Part shown: positions 24,301 through 38,705 of the stretch, piece after piece
Position numbering within the stretch: position 1 is the stretch's first letter
Layout: each line of letters starts with the position of its first letter
Assembly (NCBI GenBank): GCA_034509425.1
Contig: JAVTVJ010000072.1
Span: 5,422,501-5,486,500, forward strand
Length of the DNA: 64,000 nucleotides
Source: Eopsaltria australis
Lineage: Eukaryota; Chordata; Aves; Passeriformes; Petroicidae
Direction of reading: 5' to 3'
Notes under the pieces: generated by a model
Told to the model about the DNA's origin: nothing
What the model saw: the letters and a program-made list of their open reading frames with translations, nothing else
Database searches by the model: none
Made by a program: the position numbers and the translations under genes

Positions 24301-27300
24301 AGTGTGGAAAACACAGTTTTGAAGCATGAGTGCTCAAAGCTGGAAGCAAATTTTTAATTACATGCATACTATAAAAGTTTACAAGTAGGGCTCTGGTGGC
24401 TAGTTTTGCAAATCACCTTCCTATTAAATTGGTCATAATCTTGAAACTTGCAGCTCAATCTAAAACTGTAAGGTGAAAGTCAGATGTATACTTTGATCTC
24501 TATTGGACTAGTTAATATGCAAGTCAGATGATAGTTTCACTACTCCCCTATGAATAAGCTGGGTGACTGAGTAATGCAGCATGAATTTCAAGCCGTGTAT
24601 TACAAATGCATTTGAATAATTTGCAAATGATTGTGTGCTAGTCAATTTAATTTCTAATTTTTTGGAAAAGTTGGTATTACTGTATTATATCTTTTAGAGC
24701 CAACTATAAAGAAGGGTAAGATGAGACTTAAGAAGGCAATATCAGAAAAGATACCATACTGTGGGACTTGACTTTTGTGCCCCTGATGAATTTGTCTTAC
24801 TGACTTTGGAAGTCATGGATGATAGCAAGCAGAGAAGCTGTTCTGAGAAAATACTTTTATAAAGTTAATCATCTAACTTACTATAGAAAATTTATCAAAT
24901 GAGAGTGTGACAGAGCTGAGCTGGCATTCACCCCAGAGGCAAGACAAGTTTTAATATATAACATTTTAATTTGAGACATTATTTTTTTCTACTTCATCTC
25001 ATCATGATTTCAGAATCAAAACAGTAGAAAAACTTTGGAGGGTCAGGAAGTAGCAAAGCACAATGCATGAAGACACCTGACGTGTTAAAGTTTAGCATTT
25101 ATAACTCATCAGGAATGGATGGGGAACCTGTATAACCCCATCCTTAAATTCATTTTATATAATAAAATAGGAAAATATACATATTTCTTGAGACAAAAGT
25201 TTTGCTTCCTTTGCTCTTGGCAGTCTGGTGTTTGGAAGGTGAGGGTTGTAGCATGCTCCAAGTGTCCCCCTGTGTCTGCCTCCTGTCTTGCTGCTGTTCT
25301 GCAAACATGCTGCCCCTCTGCTGGCTCTCGTCCAAGTCCTGGATCTGCTAGCATGACTTTGTGTTGCCTGTGACTGAAAGAAGGATGTAGCACAGGTACA
25401 GCAGGTAGAGAAGGGCAGCTAAATTGGTTTAAGAGCTTGGAAGAGCTATGCCATAAGGAAATGTAATGTGCACTTAGTTTAGAGTGGGGAGTTCTGTGGA
25501 GAGGCCATGTAGCTGAAGCTTAAAACCCACAAGGGCAGTGATGAATGCTGAACTGCTGTTGATAAATCCCACAGTGCTACAGCCAGGGGCCACTTGAGGA
25601 AACCAGCAGAGTAGTTCAGGATGGATAAGAGAAACTATTGTGCCTTTGTAGCAGTGAGATTTTTGAATTTCATGTAACAGGAGGATCAGGAGGCAGGTTA
25701 TATTGGCAGGCTGGTGGAAAAAAATGGGACAGATAATCACATAGTAGGTTACTAAACTGATAGAAGTAAGCAGGGAGGGTGCCCTTTAACAAGCCTCACT
25801 TAAAAACTTAATCCACATTGTGGATACTACAGGGGACAGAAAACAGAGAGTGGACAGGCTTACATGATTTTAGTATACAGCATCTGCTCTGGTCATTACT
25901 GGAGAGCAAGTACAGGGAAGGATGGACCACAGGATTGATCCAGCAGGACATTTCTAATATTCTCTGTCTTAAGTCTTGAGATTATTACAATAAACAGATG
26001 TACTTTAATGAATGCTTGTCCTTTATAGAAAACTTGATTTTTATTCTTTGTCCAAATCATTCTTTTTAATGCACACAAGAGACTGATCAGTGCAAGATGA
26101 ATGCTGGCTTAACTTTCTTAAAGAAGGTTAAATTGTCTGGAAATGGCTTTATGATTGAAATACTTCACAGTAGAGCCATAGAGAGAAAGTGCACTTTTGT
26201 GTCTCTGAATCTGTTCAGAACCTTTTGATTTTTTTTGCTTTGTTTTTGTCTTTAGTTGTCTCTTGTGAGGTATGTATCTCATATTACATTTTTGTGCTTT
26301 CTGCATTATCTGAAGTCATCCAAATAACTTATATAATTTAAACACTGGCATATGTGAATCATCATTTTCTGTACTATTTGGGACTTCTCTGAAAGTAAAA
26401 TTATGGGTTTGACAGACATGTCAAAAGTCTAGGTATTCTTTATACTGTGGATTCAAGTAGAGAAATTTCTACATACATACATTTCATTAGATGGTCACAG
26501 TTGTCACATGGCCACTCAAAAATGATGCCTTCTCTTGCATCTTGTGTCTAATTTCAGATATGTCAAGAATATTTCTGTGCACAGAATATTAGAAAGTGAT
26601 TAACAGCTCAATGTGCTTTCATCACAAGGCTATTATTTTGAATGCTTTACTTGCACAAAGCACAGGCAGCTGTGTGTTATTCTTCTGTGAAGCAGCAGTG
26701 TGGTGTCTGGTCATAATACCATCCTAATGTGTTAAATTATACCAATATCATAAAGTGATAGCAATTAAAAAAATTAAATTGCTCAATTAAAAAAATAAAA
26801 CCCTTGACAACCCCCCAAACCTCTCAAAGGAAGCAACAGATGTTGAGCTGAAACTGTGAGCCTTTATAATGTAGTCAAAAATTCATTTCCGAAATCATAT
26901 TTAAAATTTCAGCTTTTTGATCAAAGGAAGGAGAGGGAAGGGAAGTAGACCACTTCATATCCTATGTCTTACTTTTCTTTTTCTTCCTAAACATTACTAA
27001 GGCTTCAATTCTGGGAAGCTATAGTGCAACATGGTCTGGAGTGACCATGGATCTACATGGGCAGTAATGCTTTCCCTGCTTTATAAGTTCATCCACACTG
27101 CCTAAATTAGGAGGAGATGGATTCTACTTTGGCATGCTTCAATTGGCTGTCCCAGGAGGGAAATTCAAGTTTGAATGGGAAAGGATGGCCTGCAGTCAAG
27201 TCTCAAGCTGTCTTTTGTGTGCCCAGCAGTTCTGATCCCATTGTCCTGCCCTCTCTGCCATGCCCCTGAGCTTTTATCCTCAGCTTCTGTGCCATCCTGT

Positions 27301-30300
27301 GTAGAGTTCTTCTCCAAGTGGTCTTATCCTCCTGAAAAATAACCTGATGAGATAATGCGACTGCAGTGCCTCAATATGCTCAGATATTACTTGAAACTTG
27401 CACTTTTTTGAGCCAACTGCACATGCTGTGTACTTCCATGATGGGACATTACTGTATTTTCCTTTCCAACATGGAAAAGGAAGGCAAGAAAGACAACAGG
27501 AGGGCCTCATACTTGCACATGTGAAGGTGGTGTAATTTATGGGGACATTAATACTTCAGCTTTGAACAATGAACATTGTTGTGTTGTTTGGTGCCAAATC
27601 ACAATGAAACTAATGTTCTAGGTACGTGGCTGGTTGAAGCTATTGCACCTACATGAATGAAAATCAGCTTCTGTCACAAGGAACTCTCTGAAGAGTTAGA
27701 TACAATCAATATGACTGGGGATACCCTAATCTAGTTTTTAGTTCAGCTAGAAACCAGTGATTCATTTCTAATGTAACCAGACAAGAAAACCAACCTGCCA
27801 GGTGAACAACAGCTTGGAACAACACTCAACTGCTGCAAGTTTATCAAGTCATAAAGGGAAAAAACACCCTTAAAGAGCAGCACAAGTAAAGGGGGGTGTG
27901 TGTGAAAGACAATTCATGTTACTGTTCATGATGCTGACAAGTAATAGGTGATATTTTTAAAATATATTTTTCCACAATGAGTGAGGCTTATTCCTTAAAA
28001 ATATTTGAATGCTCCTTTTTAACTATATTACTAAGTTTAGGACATGAAATTTATAGACACCTATATCAGGAGCAAAATGTTTTACTACTCATCCAATTTA
28101 AACAGAGAGAAATTGTTCTTGTAAAGGAATTTACAGTTGGACTTTTTAATACTAAAGTTTTTCCAAAAAGGTTGGCCATTCTAGACAGGTACTACAACTG
28201 ACAGCATGTAATAATTAGCAGTGTTACTATTAGACAAGGCAACTGAATTGCATGGTTTCCATGTAGCTTTGCTATTTCAATTGGATTCAGGGAAATTGGA
28301 GAGAAAGGAAAGCAGTAACTAACTGCTCCCAGAAGTACTGAAGAGCTGTAATGTAGAGCAAGTAGAAAAGATTTTGGTAACTTCTCTGCAAGTGAGTCAG
28401 CTCTTTTGGGTACTATATGAGAAACCTTGCAAGAGAAAAAAGATGGTTTTGTATCCACAGCATGAGTGAATACTGACATAGAAATGAAAAATATGTGTGC
28501 TGGATTATTTATTTTAAAATAATTCTTCAGGTCTTCTATAATAAGGAATAAAACTGTACCATGCATCAGAAATAATTTTGAAACTCCATGTTTTCATTAT
28601 TAAGTATTGATTAATGCTAAGAAAGCAAGGAGAGAATGATTTGTGAAAATTAGTTTCCTTAATCAATGTTTTCTATGAAATGCTTGCTTTTTTTTTAATG
28701 ACTTTAAAGAACCACTTGAAACATCATTAACATACAATAATTTTTCCCTGCTTATCCTCTTTTTGAAAGAGGTTTATTGAAGAAAGTAAAGCAAATAAGA
28801 TCATATTCAATAAGCAGAGGCTAAGTATAACCTAGACCACTTGCAGACGTCAAGGTGACAAAAGTCAAGGCATCAACTTTTCTGTGATGTGTTAATCAGT
28901 TTCCATTGAGTTGACTGATACAGGTCAGTACTTCTATTCCTTCCTTCACTAATGTGGTTTCTAATGGAGTCCCTCAGAAAGGGCCAACAACAGTGACATT
29001 GCTTCAGTACTTATTTAAAGGAATTGACTTAGCTGTAATCAAACACAAGCTGCACACTGCTGACAGAAAAATACTGTTTATTTTCTAGCATTTTATGTAA
29101 GCAGTGTACATGGTTTTAATTGCTGTAAGAATATTAGAACTCTGTTTTATGGCTGCTTGGAATGCTGAATTCACCCTGAATATATCTTACAACACGTATT
29201 TACAGGTAACCTTTAGTACCAACATTTAGCTGTATTCCTCTTGTAATTATGTTTCCAGGCTTCAGCTTTCTGGAATGATACACTCTACTACAGCACTCTT
29301 TCAGAGTAGGTCTTTTCTCTTGGTGTGCTTTAAATACTAAGATCTTAGGTTAGCTGAGGATTATCCACTTTGAGAATCTTCCAAGAAGGAGACTTTTTGC
29401 TATTGGAAAGAGTTGCTGTTATTTCCCTTCCACAGGAGGATCAACTTGTTGGCTTCCTCCCCAATCCCCTCGAGGATCTGTCTGGATTATCTTTTTAAGT
29501 GTCAAAACTGACCCAGTAGCCTAGAAAGACACTTCCTCCTTTTAGAAGCTTTTGCAATCAGTGCCTTACATAGGCAAGGGAAGTTTGGGGGCTAGAGTTA
29601 TTGCCTGGGATTGTCATAATCTTTTTTTTTTGTTAGCAAGTTTTTCCAAAAGTAGATATTTTGGCATCTCTTCAAGGACAAAAAACAGGTTCTTGCCTTA
29701 CAGCAGCAGTGAAATACATTCCTTGGAATGAAAGTAGCATAGTTTTATAAATATCAAGTGAATGCTCTGTATGATGTATCTCCATCACAGAGAGTGAATA
29801 AGATGCAAGAGCACAAAACTCTTATCGCACACTGGGCAGAAAAATTTTAATATGCAGAGCCTTACAAAAATATGTGCAATACTCTGCCTTTGGTGCTGTT
29901 GTTTGGGAAGGAACCCTAAAATTTCCTCAAAACACTTTGTTAGCTTGATTTGTATTTTTCAGCATACCTGCCTACCACATGAGTTTGTTTTACCAAGGAA
30001 TACTGCTCTTCATGGGGTTATTTTGATTTGTGGGTTCATTATCTTGTGATCTATGTAAGAAGACAGAATTTCACTGAAAACCTTAGATGGATAGAGAAGC
30101 TTTGTTTCATCAAATCATATTTCAGTCTTACTTTTAACTTATGAAGTAAACTTGGTTCAGAGTTACTTTTAAGCAGTTCACCAAAGTCATTAAAGGCATA
30201 TGAAAACCAAGAATTGGACAGTTTTTCCAAAGACCATATAGTTCTGGCAGAAAAATTATTCTTTTGCAGTCATCTTGTCAGTCTGGTATGCCTTCACAAT

Positions 30301-31364
30301 AAGGAATACTTTGGAAATTACATGGAAATCAGTACCTTTGTCCACACCTGTAGAGGTGATAGCTTTTACCTCCCTGTGAGCAATTTAATATAGTAACTGT
30401 TTTTGTAGGGCAAAATTCTCTAGCAAGATTCTGCTTCCTTGCTTAAAAGACACCTCTTGGGTGGTAACGTGCTTCTGTCTGAATTTTCCTTGAAGATGAT
30501 GATTCTTATCTGGAGTAAGTGGAATAGAGTTTAATTGCAATCATCACCTGCAAATAGATTGCTAATATGTCTTTCTGTGAGAGAATTTACTCTGGTACGT
30601 CGGGGAGGACAAGTTACATTTTAATCCATTTATCTGCATACTGAAGATCTCTGCATACTTGCAGAGGGGCTGTCGCACCTGGTGTCTCCTGGCAATTCTT
30701 AGCTATTCATAAATGTGATTAAGAAATCCTGGTGCTGTCCAGGAAACATGGAAAGAAGCCCACAGAGAATTTTCTTCTAAAACAGAAGGGTTCTTTCTGA
30801 TTAAGCCAACAATAAAAGCTTGTATCAGCCTCTAGTACACAGTTTGATGGGAGTGGCACATGGAGCATGATGACAGATTTAGCAATGCTCACAGGATAAC
30901 TACTAGTAATCTACTGTTCCTATCGGAAGTATGAATGTCAGTAATGCAATTTAGAAGGCTAGACTCAGTAGTAGGCAAAGAGAACAATCATCAAGACCTA
31001 AAACTTTATTAAAGGGGTCTGGCAACACGAGTGGTACTTTCAAACCATATTCAGACCACATTTTGAGCTGCTGCAGCTGTCAGGCTGCCCATTCTTGTTT
31101 GTCATATAACAAAGGGCAGGTACCAACTTAGGGCAAGTTCTGAAGCATGCAGCCTAGGATGACACAAGATGGCATCAGGGTAAGCATATATTTTCTTTCA
31201 TGGAACTATTGATTTATTCTTTCCTACTAGTGACAATCCCATTGTATACAACTAAAAGTGCTATATGATGCTCAGACCTTTAGCTGTGTGAGATGGGGAA
31301 TGTTTCCTCTTCTGATAGTGATCAGAGGAAAATGAGTATGAAATGGGTGGAGAATTCTAGAAAA
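21346..31364. other. Non-coding unique sequence
   Basis: About 10 kb of AT-rich sequence without recognisable genes or repeats. Open frames reach 124 codons (28192-28566, minus), but composition and lack of domains suggest chance. A short local repetition (three CAGTCTCCA-like words) occurs near 22740-22770. Modest GC-rich patches near 25240-25370 and 27230-27300 have no interpretable structure. Confidence 0.5.
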
Positions 31365-31611
31365 CTACAAGTACTGGCTCATATAAGTTATAAGAGGAGA
31401 CTCAAAATGATTGGCTTTCCTGACAGGAAAAGTAAGGAGGTTGAAAAGAGCTGCTGGTCCTAACAGTGCCAAAGAAAGTGGAAGCAGGCTGTAGATACCC
31501 TCATTGTCAGGGTTGTTGCTGAGCCTCAGTACTGTGAAATGCATCAAGGTGCCTGTGAGCAGAGTGGTGAGTGTGCCCAGCAGGGCCATAAAATCAGCAA
31601 AGACAACTGAA
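31365..31611 (-). other. Weak coding-like ORF, hydrophobic, unidentified
   Basis: A minus-strand open frame with its first ATG at 31589 and stop at 31365 (74 codons). It remains open for a few codons further upstream, to about 31611. The translation has two leucine-rich hydrophobic stretches (about residues 1-20 and 33-53) separated by a polar NNPDNEG segment, like a pair of membrane helices. An acceptor-like tract (TTAGCTTTGCCTCAG) lies just upstream at about 31638-31652. I do not recognise a family. It could be a decayed exon, a retroposed fragment or chance. Not called as a gene. Confidence 0.2.
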
Positions 31612-34600
31612 GCGTGGCATCATGCAGTGCCCTCTGAGGCAAAGCTAAGAAAAGGTGCCACGTGCAGGATTTATTGGCTTCTCCTTGGGATATTTCTTTT
31701 AAGGATGTGCCAGCACAAAGCATTCAGAAAGGAAGTAGACTCATGGGAAGCTCTTTAAAAACTCTTCTCTGCTGCCCAGTGTGCACTGCATTACCCAGGC
31801 AAATAAAAGTCTGAATGACATCTGATGGAGAAGAACAGCAAATGGCACAGCTTGAATACTGGCATATGAATAGGCTTTCAGTATTTGTCCTTTGGATTTT
31901 CAGTGCCCAGGAAAGTGAGGCAGGAATGAACTGGATAGTACTAAAAAAGTTTCATGCAGATAAATGGGGTACCTGCCAGATACATCCAAGAGAGGTCACT
32001 TAATGGCCATGAGTAGATAGAAATTCCCTGTTGCCTGAAGCAGCTCAGTGGATATGGAATAGGCCAGAAGTCTGCATTTACTTATCTGAATGTTTTTTTG
32101 TCTCTGCACCTTAGAATACAGTGCTGTTCTGCAGGCTAGATAACCATGGCTAGTGAAAGACTGCATCCACTTCTTGCTTCTCTAAGCACATAAGTGTACC
32201 AAAGTTGAGCGTTGTGTACATAACATATTGTTCTTTTTTTATTCATTTTCTCCAGGGAAAAGGAAAGAAATAAAAGCTTTTAGGTTCTTTAGTACTATGG
32301 AGTTGTATAACACTGTAATCTGTTCCCATCTTTGTCATGATCATTTTATTTAATATTCAGGGCACGAGTTTTTTCATCAACTATATCAGCATATTGATCA
32401 ATGCCTGAATTCAGTGGGCCCACTATTACCTATTCAGTGAATAAAACCAGAGGATGGCTTAGCAAAACAGATTTGTACTGGAATCCTTATGGATTTTTTT
32501 GTTTGAATGCTAACACATAAAAGTTTTAAAATTACTGTTTAATTTTTTTTCCATTCTCCTGCAACATGTATTACTCATCTGTGAACCCATGAGATACCTG
32601 GTACAACTGCAGAAAAGGACTGTTTCTTTACAAAAAAATGAAGGGTTTTACCAATCACGAGTACATATTGGTCATTAAAAAAAAAAAGTAAAAAATCACT
32701 CAAGTATAATCCCAACCAACAAGATATTTTAAAATTCATGCTACCTCATAAAATACTTTTCTAAGCCTGTAACTAGAGGTACATAGTAGGTTGTTTTTCT
32801 AGTTTAAGTATATATACATGCACATTTACTCTGCACATAGAATATTGAAAAGTAGCCAAACCACTTTGTGACAGTATCTAATTTTGTTGATTTTATGATA
32901 TTAATAATTTTTTGGAAATTATTCTCTCATCTTGTGTTTCATGTGTCTTCTCTTCAAATGTTAGCTGTAATTTGTGATAAATTAAGACAGTTTCACTGCC
33001 TTACTGTGGGCATTTATCCTTTCCATTCTTCTAATCACAGTGTGATTCAGGAGCTTACTGAAAGTTTTTAGTCTGAAAAGGTGTCCTGGAATAATATACA
33101 TACAAACCTGCTGGCATAAAAACACTATGAAAACTGTTGTAATCTTTAGCTAGCTAAAAAGTGCCAAACCTCTAAATTTCCCATGGAAGTTTCTAAAAGA
33201 AATTTAAAATCTCAAACTATGTTTTCTATTTAAGTAATTTATTCTTCTGCTTAAATTATTCAACTCAGAGTCAATGGCTTTCACCATTAGAAGAAAAAAA
33301 ATCCCCACAACAATGAAATATCAGGTGCAGAGCAAATGAGATTAGTTTATCAGCCAGCACTGTGTTACTCCTCTGCTAATGTAGATCACATGTGTCTCCC
33401 AGGTACTACTTCAAAGAGCTATCATATCTGGGAGAAAAAGTAATTGTTACAACACAATACAAGGCTCTGCTCTTAAAACAAATGACTTTGCTCATGGGGA
33501 CCTGGTACTGAGAAAGCCTTACTTCTCTTCCATTCACTTATCAATGAGATATGGTTCACCAGAATGTTCAAATTCTTTTTGGGGAGAATGACAATGAAAC
33601 TGTGTTATTACCAATATAAATGTTAAATTTGCCTTTTCAATTACAGGCTCATTCTTTTCAGGTGGGAGCAATAGAGCAAAAATTATGATCAATGGGCTCA
33701 CAACAATGCTATACAAAAATTATTCAGTCAAAACCCATGAGGTGTATGTTTTAAAATGGTTTTGAGGAGCAAGTCAATTACAAGAAAAAATTGGATATCT
33801 AGCTTACAATTTCCTGTGTACAATTTCCTGATGTATTTGAGTCGATTAGGTGTCCAGGTCCTTTTTTCAAATGTGGTGAGGCATTTAAGAGTTTAAAGCT
33901 TTTTAAAACTCCATGGCACTTTCTAGCTGTGCCATTGCTTGAAATTAAAGTGGGTTTGGCTTTTTTTCAGATACTTTAAGTGGGCTTTTGTGTTTGTTTT
34001 GACTGTCTTCCTGTTAATAGAATAATTTCACCTCAGTCATGATAGAATGAATGTCCCACCTGGTATGGGTAATCCATGTTAGAAAATACTGAATACTGCT
34101 GAGACTTTGACTGATGAAATAATGTAAAAGAAAAAATATGAGGGAACTCTAGTTTCTTTTCACTGGAAAATGCTCATGTAACTGTTATGTTTCCTGTACC
34201 CTGATACAGCCTGATTTTATCTGTTACATGAACTAGGGAAAGCATTTCTAGCCCTTGGCTGCACTTTTGGATTGAAGTTAACAGCATGCATTAGTGGTTG
34301 GAAAGTTATTTGCCCATCTCTATTAAAGCAGACCCTCTCTGTAAAGCTGGATTGTATCTAAAAAGACTCCTCCTTGTGCTTTGTCACGCTTTCTTACTGT
34401 TTCCCACCTTTAATCTTTCTCCCATGGATATATCTGAAATTGTGAAAGCTGTGTGTAACAAAAGGCATAGCTGCTGTTCCAAGCAGGAGTTGTTTGCACC
34501 TCTAGACAGGGAGAGAGGTTTGTGTGTCCATGGCAGACCAAAATGCAGCATCAGTTCAACAGGGATCTTGGGTGGAGGCTCTTCTGGGCACAAAATTAGA

Positions 34601-37600
34601 GGAGTCCTGCTCTAGTTCCTACGTTTCCTAAGGACTGTTGTCAAAGGGGCTGCTCCTTGTGCTCTCAGTGCTTTACATGTGCACCCAAATTAGATCTGTC
34701 AAGCTCTAATTGCTTTTCAGACTTGACTTGTGTCTTCTCAGGCAAAACTGAATGTTGCTGTACCAAAGATGAAGGGCATACAACTCCCGCCTTGTGAAGG
34801 GAAATAACTGGGAAAAGAGGTGGATTAGGGTGGGAGAATTCTTTTTTTACTGTCCTTGTACACTTTTATTTAAGCATGAATTATTACAAAAATGCAGTAC
34901 TTCATGTCATTCTAAGATACTAATTCTAATTTCTAGAGCCCTTCACCCAGAGAAAAAGACTGAATTTAGAGATTTTAATATTTTCTGCATTTAGCTTGAT
35001 ATTCTTCCAATTACATCTATTTTTAGGCCTTACAAACTGGTTCAAGCAATTACAGTGAATATTTTACATATCTGTTTCAGAAGATTTTGGAAAAAATGAG
35101 CAGCAACAAAGTATTTTGAGAGCAAAGGCCTGTAAAAAAAACATGTTTCACAGCAAAGGTTATTTTCCTCTTCAGCAGTCATCATGTAGTGGTTTTTGGA
35201 AAGGAGCATGCTCCTGTACTTGAGAGCTGTTTTTGAAGAAAAAGACTTAAAATCAGGTGTAGAACATTCTCCTGTCTCTATAACAGGTTAAATCCTTCAT
35301 GGTCTGATTTGACTGAAGCAATGACTGTAATAAGAGTAATTTGTTGTGTTGAATGCTTAGCTGAGTCCTTGATTTGTGTAAGTGAAAGCTTTAATAAACC
35401 ATATTTTGTTGTGCATGTTTATATCTGTATAATGGGTGAAAGAGATGGCAGTTTCCAAACTTTAGACAGTACAGAATGTGGGCAGAGCAGCTGAGATCAC
35501 CATGAAACTATTGATTGCTATTTACTAATACATAAATTAATAAATTAAGTTAAATTTCTGGTAAATTAAAAAATCATCTAGTTATATGGTTTTGTTCCTT
35601 GTGGGGCAGTTTGTGAGGATGTACTTAGAAGGACTTGTGAACAGGTTTGTGTAAAAAAAAAACATCCATTACAGAAGGAACATCTTCCCATGCATCTCTG
35701 ATGGCTTTTTGCAGATCCAGAGCAAGGAATTTAATTCTTTATAAATTATCGTGGGTTATCAACTCCCTACACACATGCCCCATCAAAGACACTCTAAAGA
35801 AACCCAGCATTTTGATTAATTTTATTTGAAAATATTCTACCATCTTACAGGTTTTTATCCTGTTATCATCAGTTGAGTGTGTCTATGAAACAGTGATACT
35901 ACCCTCAGGTTTTGAGTATCTTTTATATCATCATTTGTGATCTAGAACACACTGGTCTAGGTAGGGGGAAGAAGGAACCTATGATGATTATTGAGAATTT
36001 GTGTTAATCAGCAGATGAACTGCAGATCAGGTTTTCATTGTACAAACTTCTTGCCAAGTGAAGACAATGTGCTACATTATTTTGCAGTCGTGTTGTTTTC
36101 AAACTATGGCTTTAGTATTCAATACTACAGCATTTGCATCTGTTTATGGTATGACCAGCCATAAATACAGAAATAGTGAAGAAGAAAACCTCTTACTCCC
36201 TGCTTCTGGAGCAAGAAGGCTGATTTCCTGTCAGGAGATCAGCTGTTTAGAATCTAAATTTTTTGCTGAGGTCATTTGATCAACGTTTCCTGAGGAAATT
36301 TTTGCAGTTATTTTTGCTGCTGGAGAAAGTATGCCTGTAAGGGACCTCAAGACATGGCTCAAGGGCTCTGTTGGTAACTTCATTTTTGTGAGCTCCAGCC
36401 TTCTTTTTTTTTTTTTTCTTTTCTTTCATTTTTTCTTCACTTCTTTTGGCCACATCCCAAGCACAACATTTAACAGGAGAGGTACAATTTAGAAGTCATA
36501 GTGTAACAATACTATAGTAACAAGTGTACTAACTATACTGTACTACAGCTAGTGTAGCAACTACAAAAACAATACACTCATACTTATGTATAACCATAAT
36601 CACATGACAGATCTTTTTCTGACACTATTAATAAATGTAACCAGTTTAATAAAATCCTATCTTAACATAGAAGCTATTTTTAAAAGTCTATGGGAATTAG
36701 GAATCACAGTGCTAGAAGGCTACAAAAGAATTTTGCTACCTTGAAATCATAATTTTGCAAAATATCCCTGAAGATATTTGGAATATGTCATTCTTACCTA
36801 GTTGATGCCCTGAGGTTATAAACAAATTTCAGTGAGATTTCTTCAGGAACTTGACTTACTGAGGGAAAATTACTGTGCATTTTCATTAAATCACACTCAT
36901 TAGTTGTGTACTAAGAGATAAATTTGAAAAATGGTAAACAACTAGATACAATTGAGAAAGGACAGCAAATTGTGATATCTAACATACATCATCACAGTAT
37001 TTTGTTGATTGCTATATAAATATACTTTTTATGATTGTGTCTTATGGTAGCAGTCACTTAGGATTATTTTTAGCATGAAATCTGCTAGAAAATACCAGTT
37101 TTTCCAAACATTTTTAAACTATTAATTTTTAATTCTTGTCCCAAAGTACTTCTCAATGTGAGGATAGAAAAGTATATCGTAGGGAAATCTAACTGCACAG
37201 CTGTGTAAATGCTAGTTTTCTTCTTAAACAGATACTCAGTCTTTATTTTTATTAAATGTCTGTCAATTCAAAATATTCAGTTTTATTGCTCTTGCCTTCT
37301 TACACAAAGATTGCCATTTTAATTCAGTTTACTCAGTGTACCTCAGTGTTACATTAATGCCATCTTTCTTATATTTAGCTTTATATAACTTTGATTTTTC
37401 TTTACATGGAACTATTTCTCTGGATTGGTTAGAATCTTATCAAAATGTCTCTTTAATCACTGCAGTTTGGTTCATTATTTTCATATCATTCTGATGACTC
37501 CTCAGGGAAGCCAACACCTGTTAGATGTTCACTTTGCAGAATGTGCTTGTGTAATATGGCAGACATTAATTTTTAAAGTGAGACAATAGTGTTTCATCTC

Positions 37601-37845
37601 TGCATTTTCTGCTTTATAAGCAGAAGGCTTCATCTAAAGTTTTTACTTTATCATACCTAGTTTTGAACTACTTTTATACTGAAGAAAGAGTTATGAAATA
37701 TTCAAGTATAAAGCAGAAATCCTCTAGTGGAGTTACTATGTATAATAATTCTTTCAGTAATGCAGGGCACGTACCTTCTTTAGGGAAACAAACCTTTTTA
37801 AAAATCTATTTAATTTTTTTGAGCTCTGATTTAAATTTTATCTAG
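31612..37845. other. Non-coding unique sequence
   Basis: AT-rich, no supportable gene. Short homopolymers occur at 32677-32687 (11 A) and 36404-36417 (14 T, followed by a pyrimidine-rich stretch to about 36446). A 105-codon plus frame at 34298-34615 overlaps a 69-codon minus frame and shows no domain. Nothing else is recognised. Confidence 0.5.
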
Positions 37846-38705
37846 AAGGCTGAAAGGATGCTTTCCAATGCACAAGACTTTGGACCAAGAAAATTGTCTT
37901 CAGACCACTCAGGTAATATGCTGGGCACTTACCAATCGTATGAAGTTCAACAAGTGAAAGTGAGCACCTGGGGTGGAGCAACCCTGGATGCATGGACAGA
38001 CTAAGAAATGAGATGATGGCAAGCAGTGTCACAGAAAGGGACCTGAGGGTCCTGGTCAATGGTAAGTCGAACATGAGTCAGCAGTGCCCTGACAGCCAGG
38101 AGGGCCAAGCCTGTCCTGGGGGGGCATCAGGCACAGCATCGCCAGCCGGGCAAGGGAGGGGATTCTCCTGCTCTGCTCTGCACTGGGGCAGCCTCACCTC
38201 GAGTGCTGGGGGCAGTTTTGGGTGCCACAATATAAGAAAGACATTAAACTATTGGAGAGTGTCCAAAGCAGGGCAAGGAGGATGGTGAAGGGCCTTGAAG
38301 GGAAGCTCTATGAGGAGTGGCTGAGGTCACTTGGTCTGTTCAGCCTGAAGGAGACTGAGGGGAGACCTCATTGCAGTTACACCTTATGAGGGGAAGAGGA
38401 GGGGCAGGCACTGATCTCTTCTCTCTGGTGACAGTGACAGGACCCGAGGGAATGGCTTGAAACTGTGTCATGGGAGGTTTGTGTCAGATACTAGGAGAAA
38501 GGTTCTTCACCCAGAGGGTGGTCAGGCACTGGAACAGGCTCCCCCAAGGAGTGGTCACAGCACCAGCCTGACAGAGCTCAAAAAGCATTTGGACAATGCT
38601 CTTGGGTACATGATATGACTCCTGGGGATGGTGCTGCACATGGCCTGGAGTTGGACTTGATTTCTGTGGGTCCTTTCCAATTAGGCATACTCGGTGATTC
38701 TGTGG
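37846..38705 (+). mobile_element. CR1 LINE, 3' portion including end of ORF2
   Basis: The longest CR1 copy in the window and the only long one in plus orientation. From about 37939 ('tatgaagttcaacaagtg') it matches the C-terminal part of CR1 ORF2, the endonuclease/reverse-transcriptase protein. The translation ERDLRVLVNGKSNMSQQCP near 38032-38090 fits the conserved ERDLGVLVD-type segment. The frame then breaks by small indels, and downstream nucleotide blocks (GTCACTTGGTCTGTTCAGCC, GGGGAGACCTCATTGC, TTCTTCACCCAGAGGGTGG) continue in other frames. The 3' end is CTGTGGGTCCTTTCCAATTA and a single degraded GATTCTGTG. The left 90 bases are assigned with less certainty. Clearly a dead copy. Confidence 0.92.
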
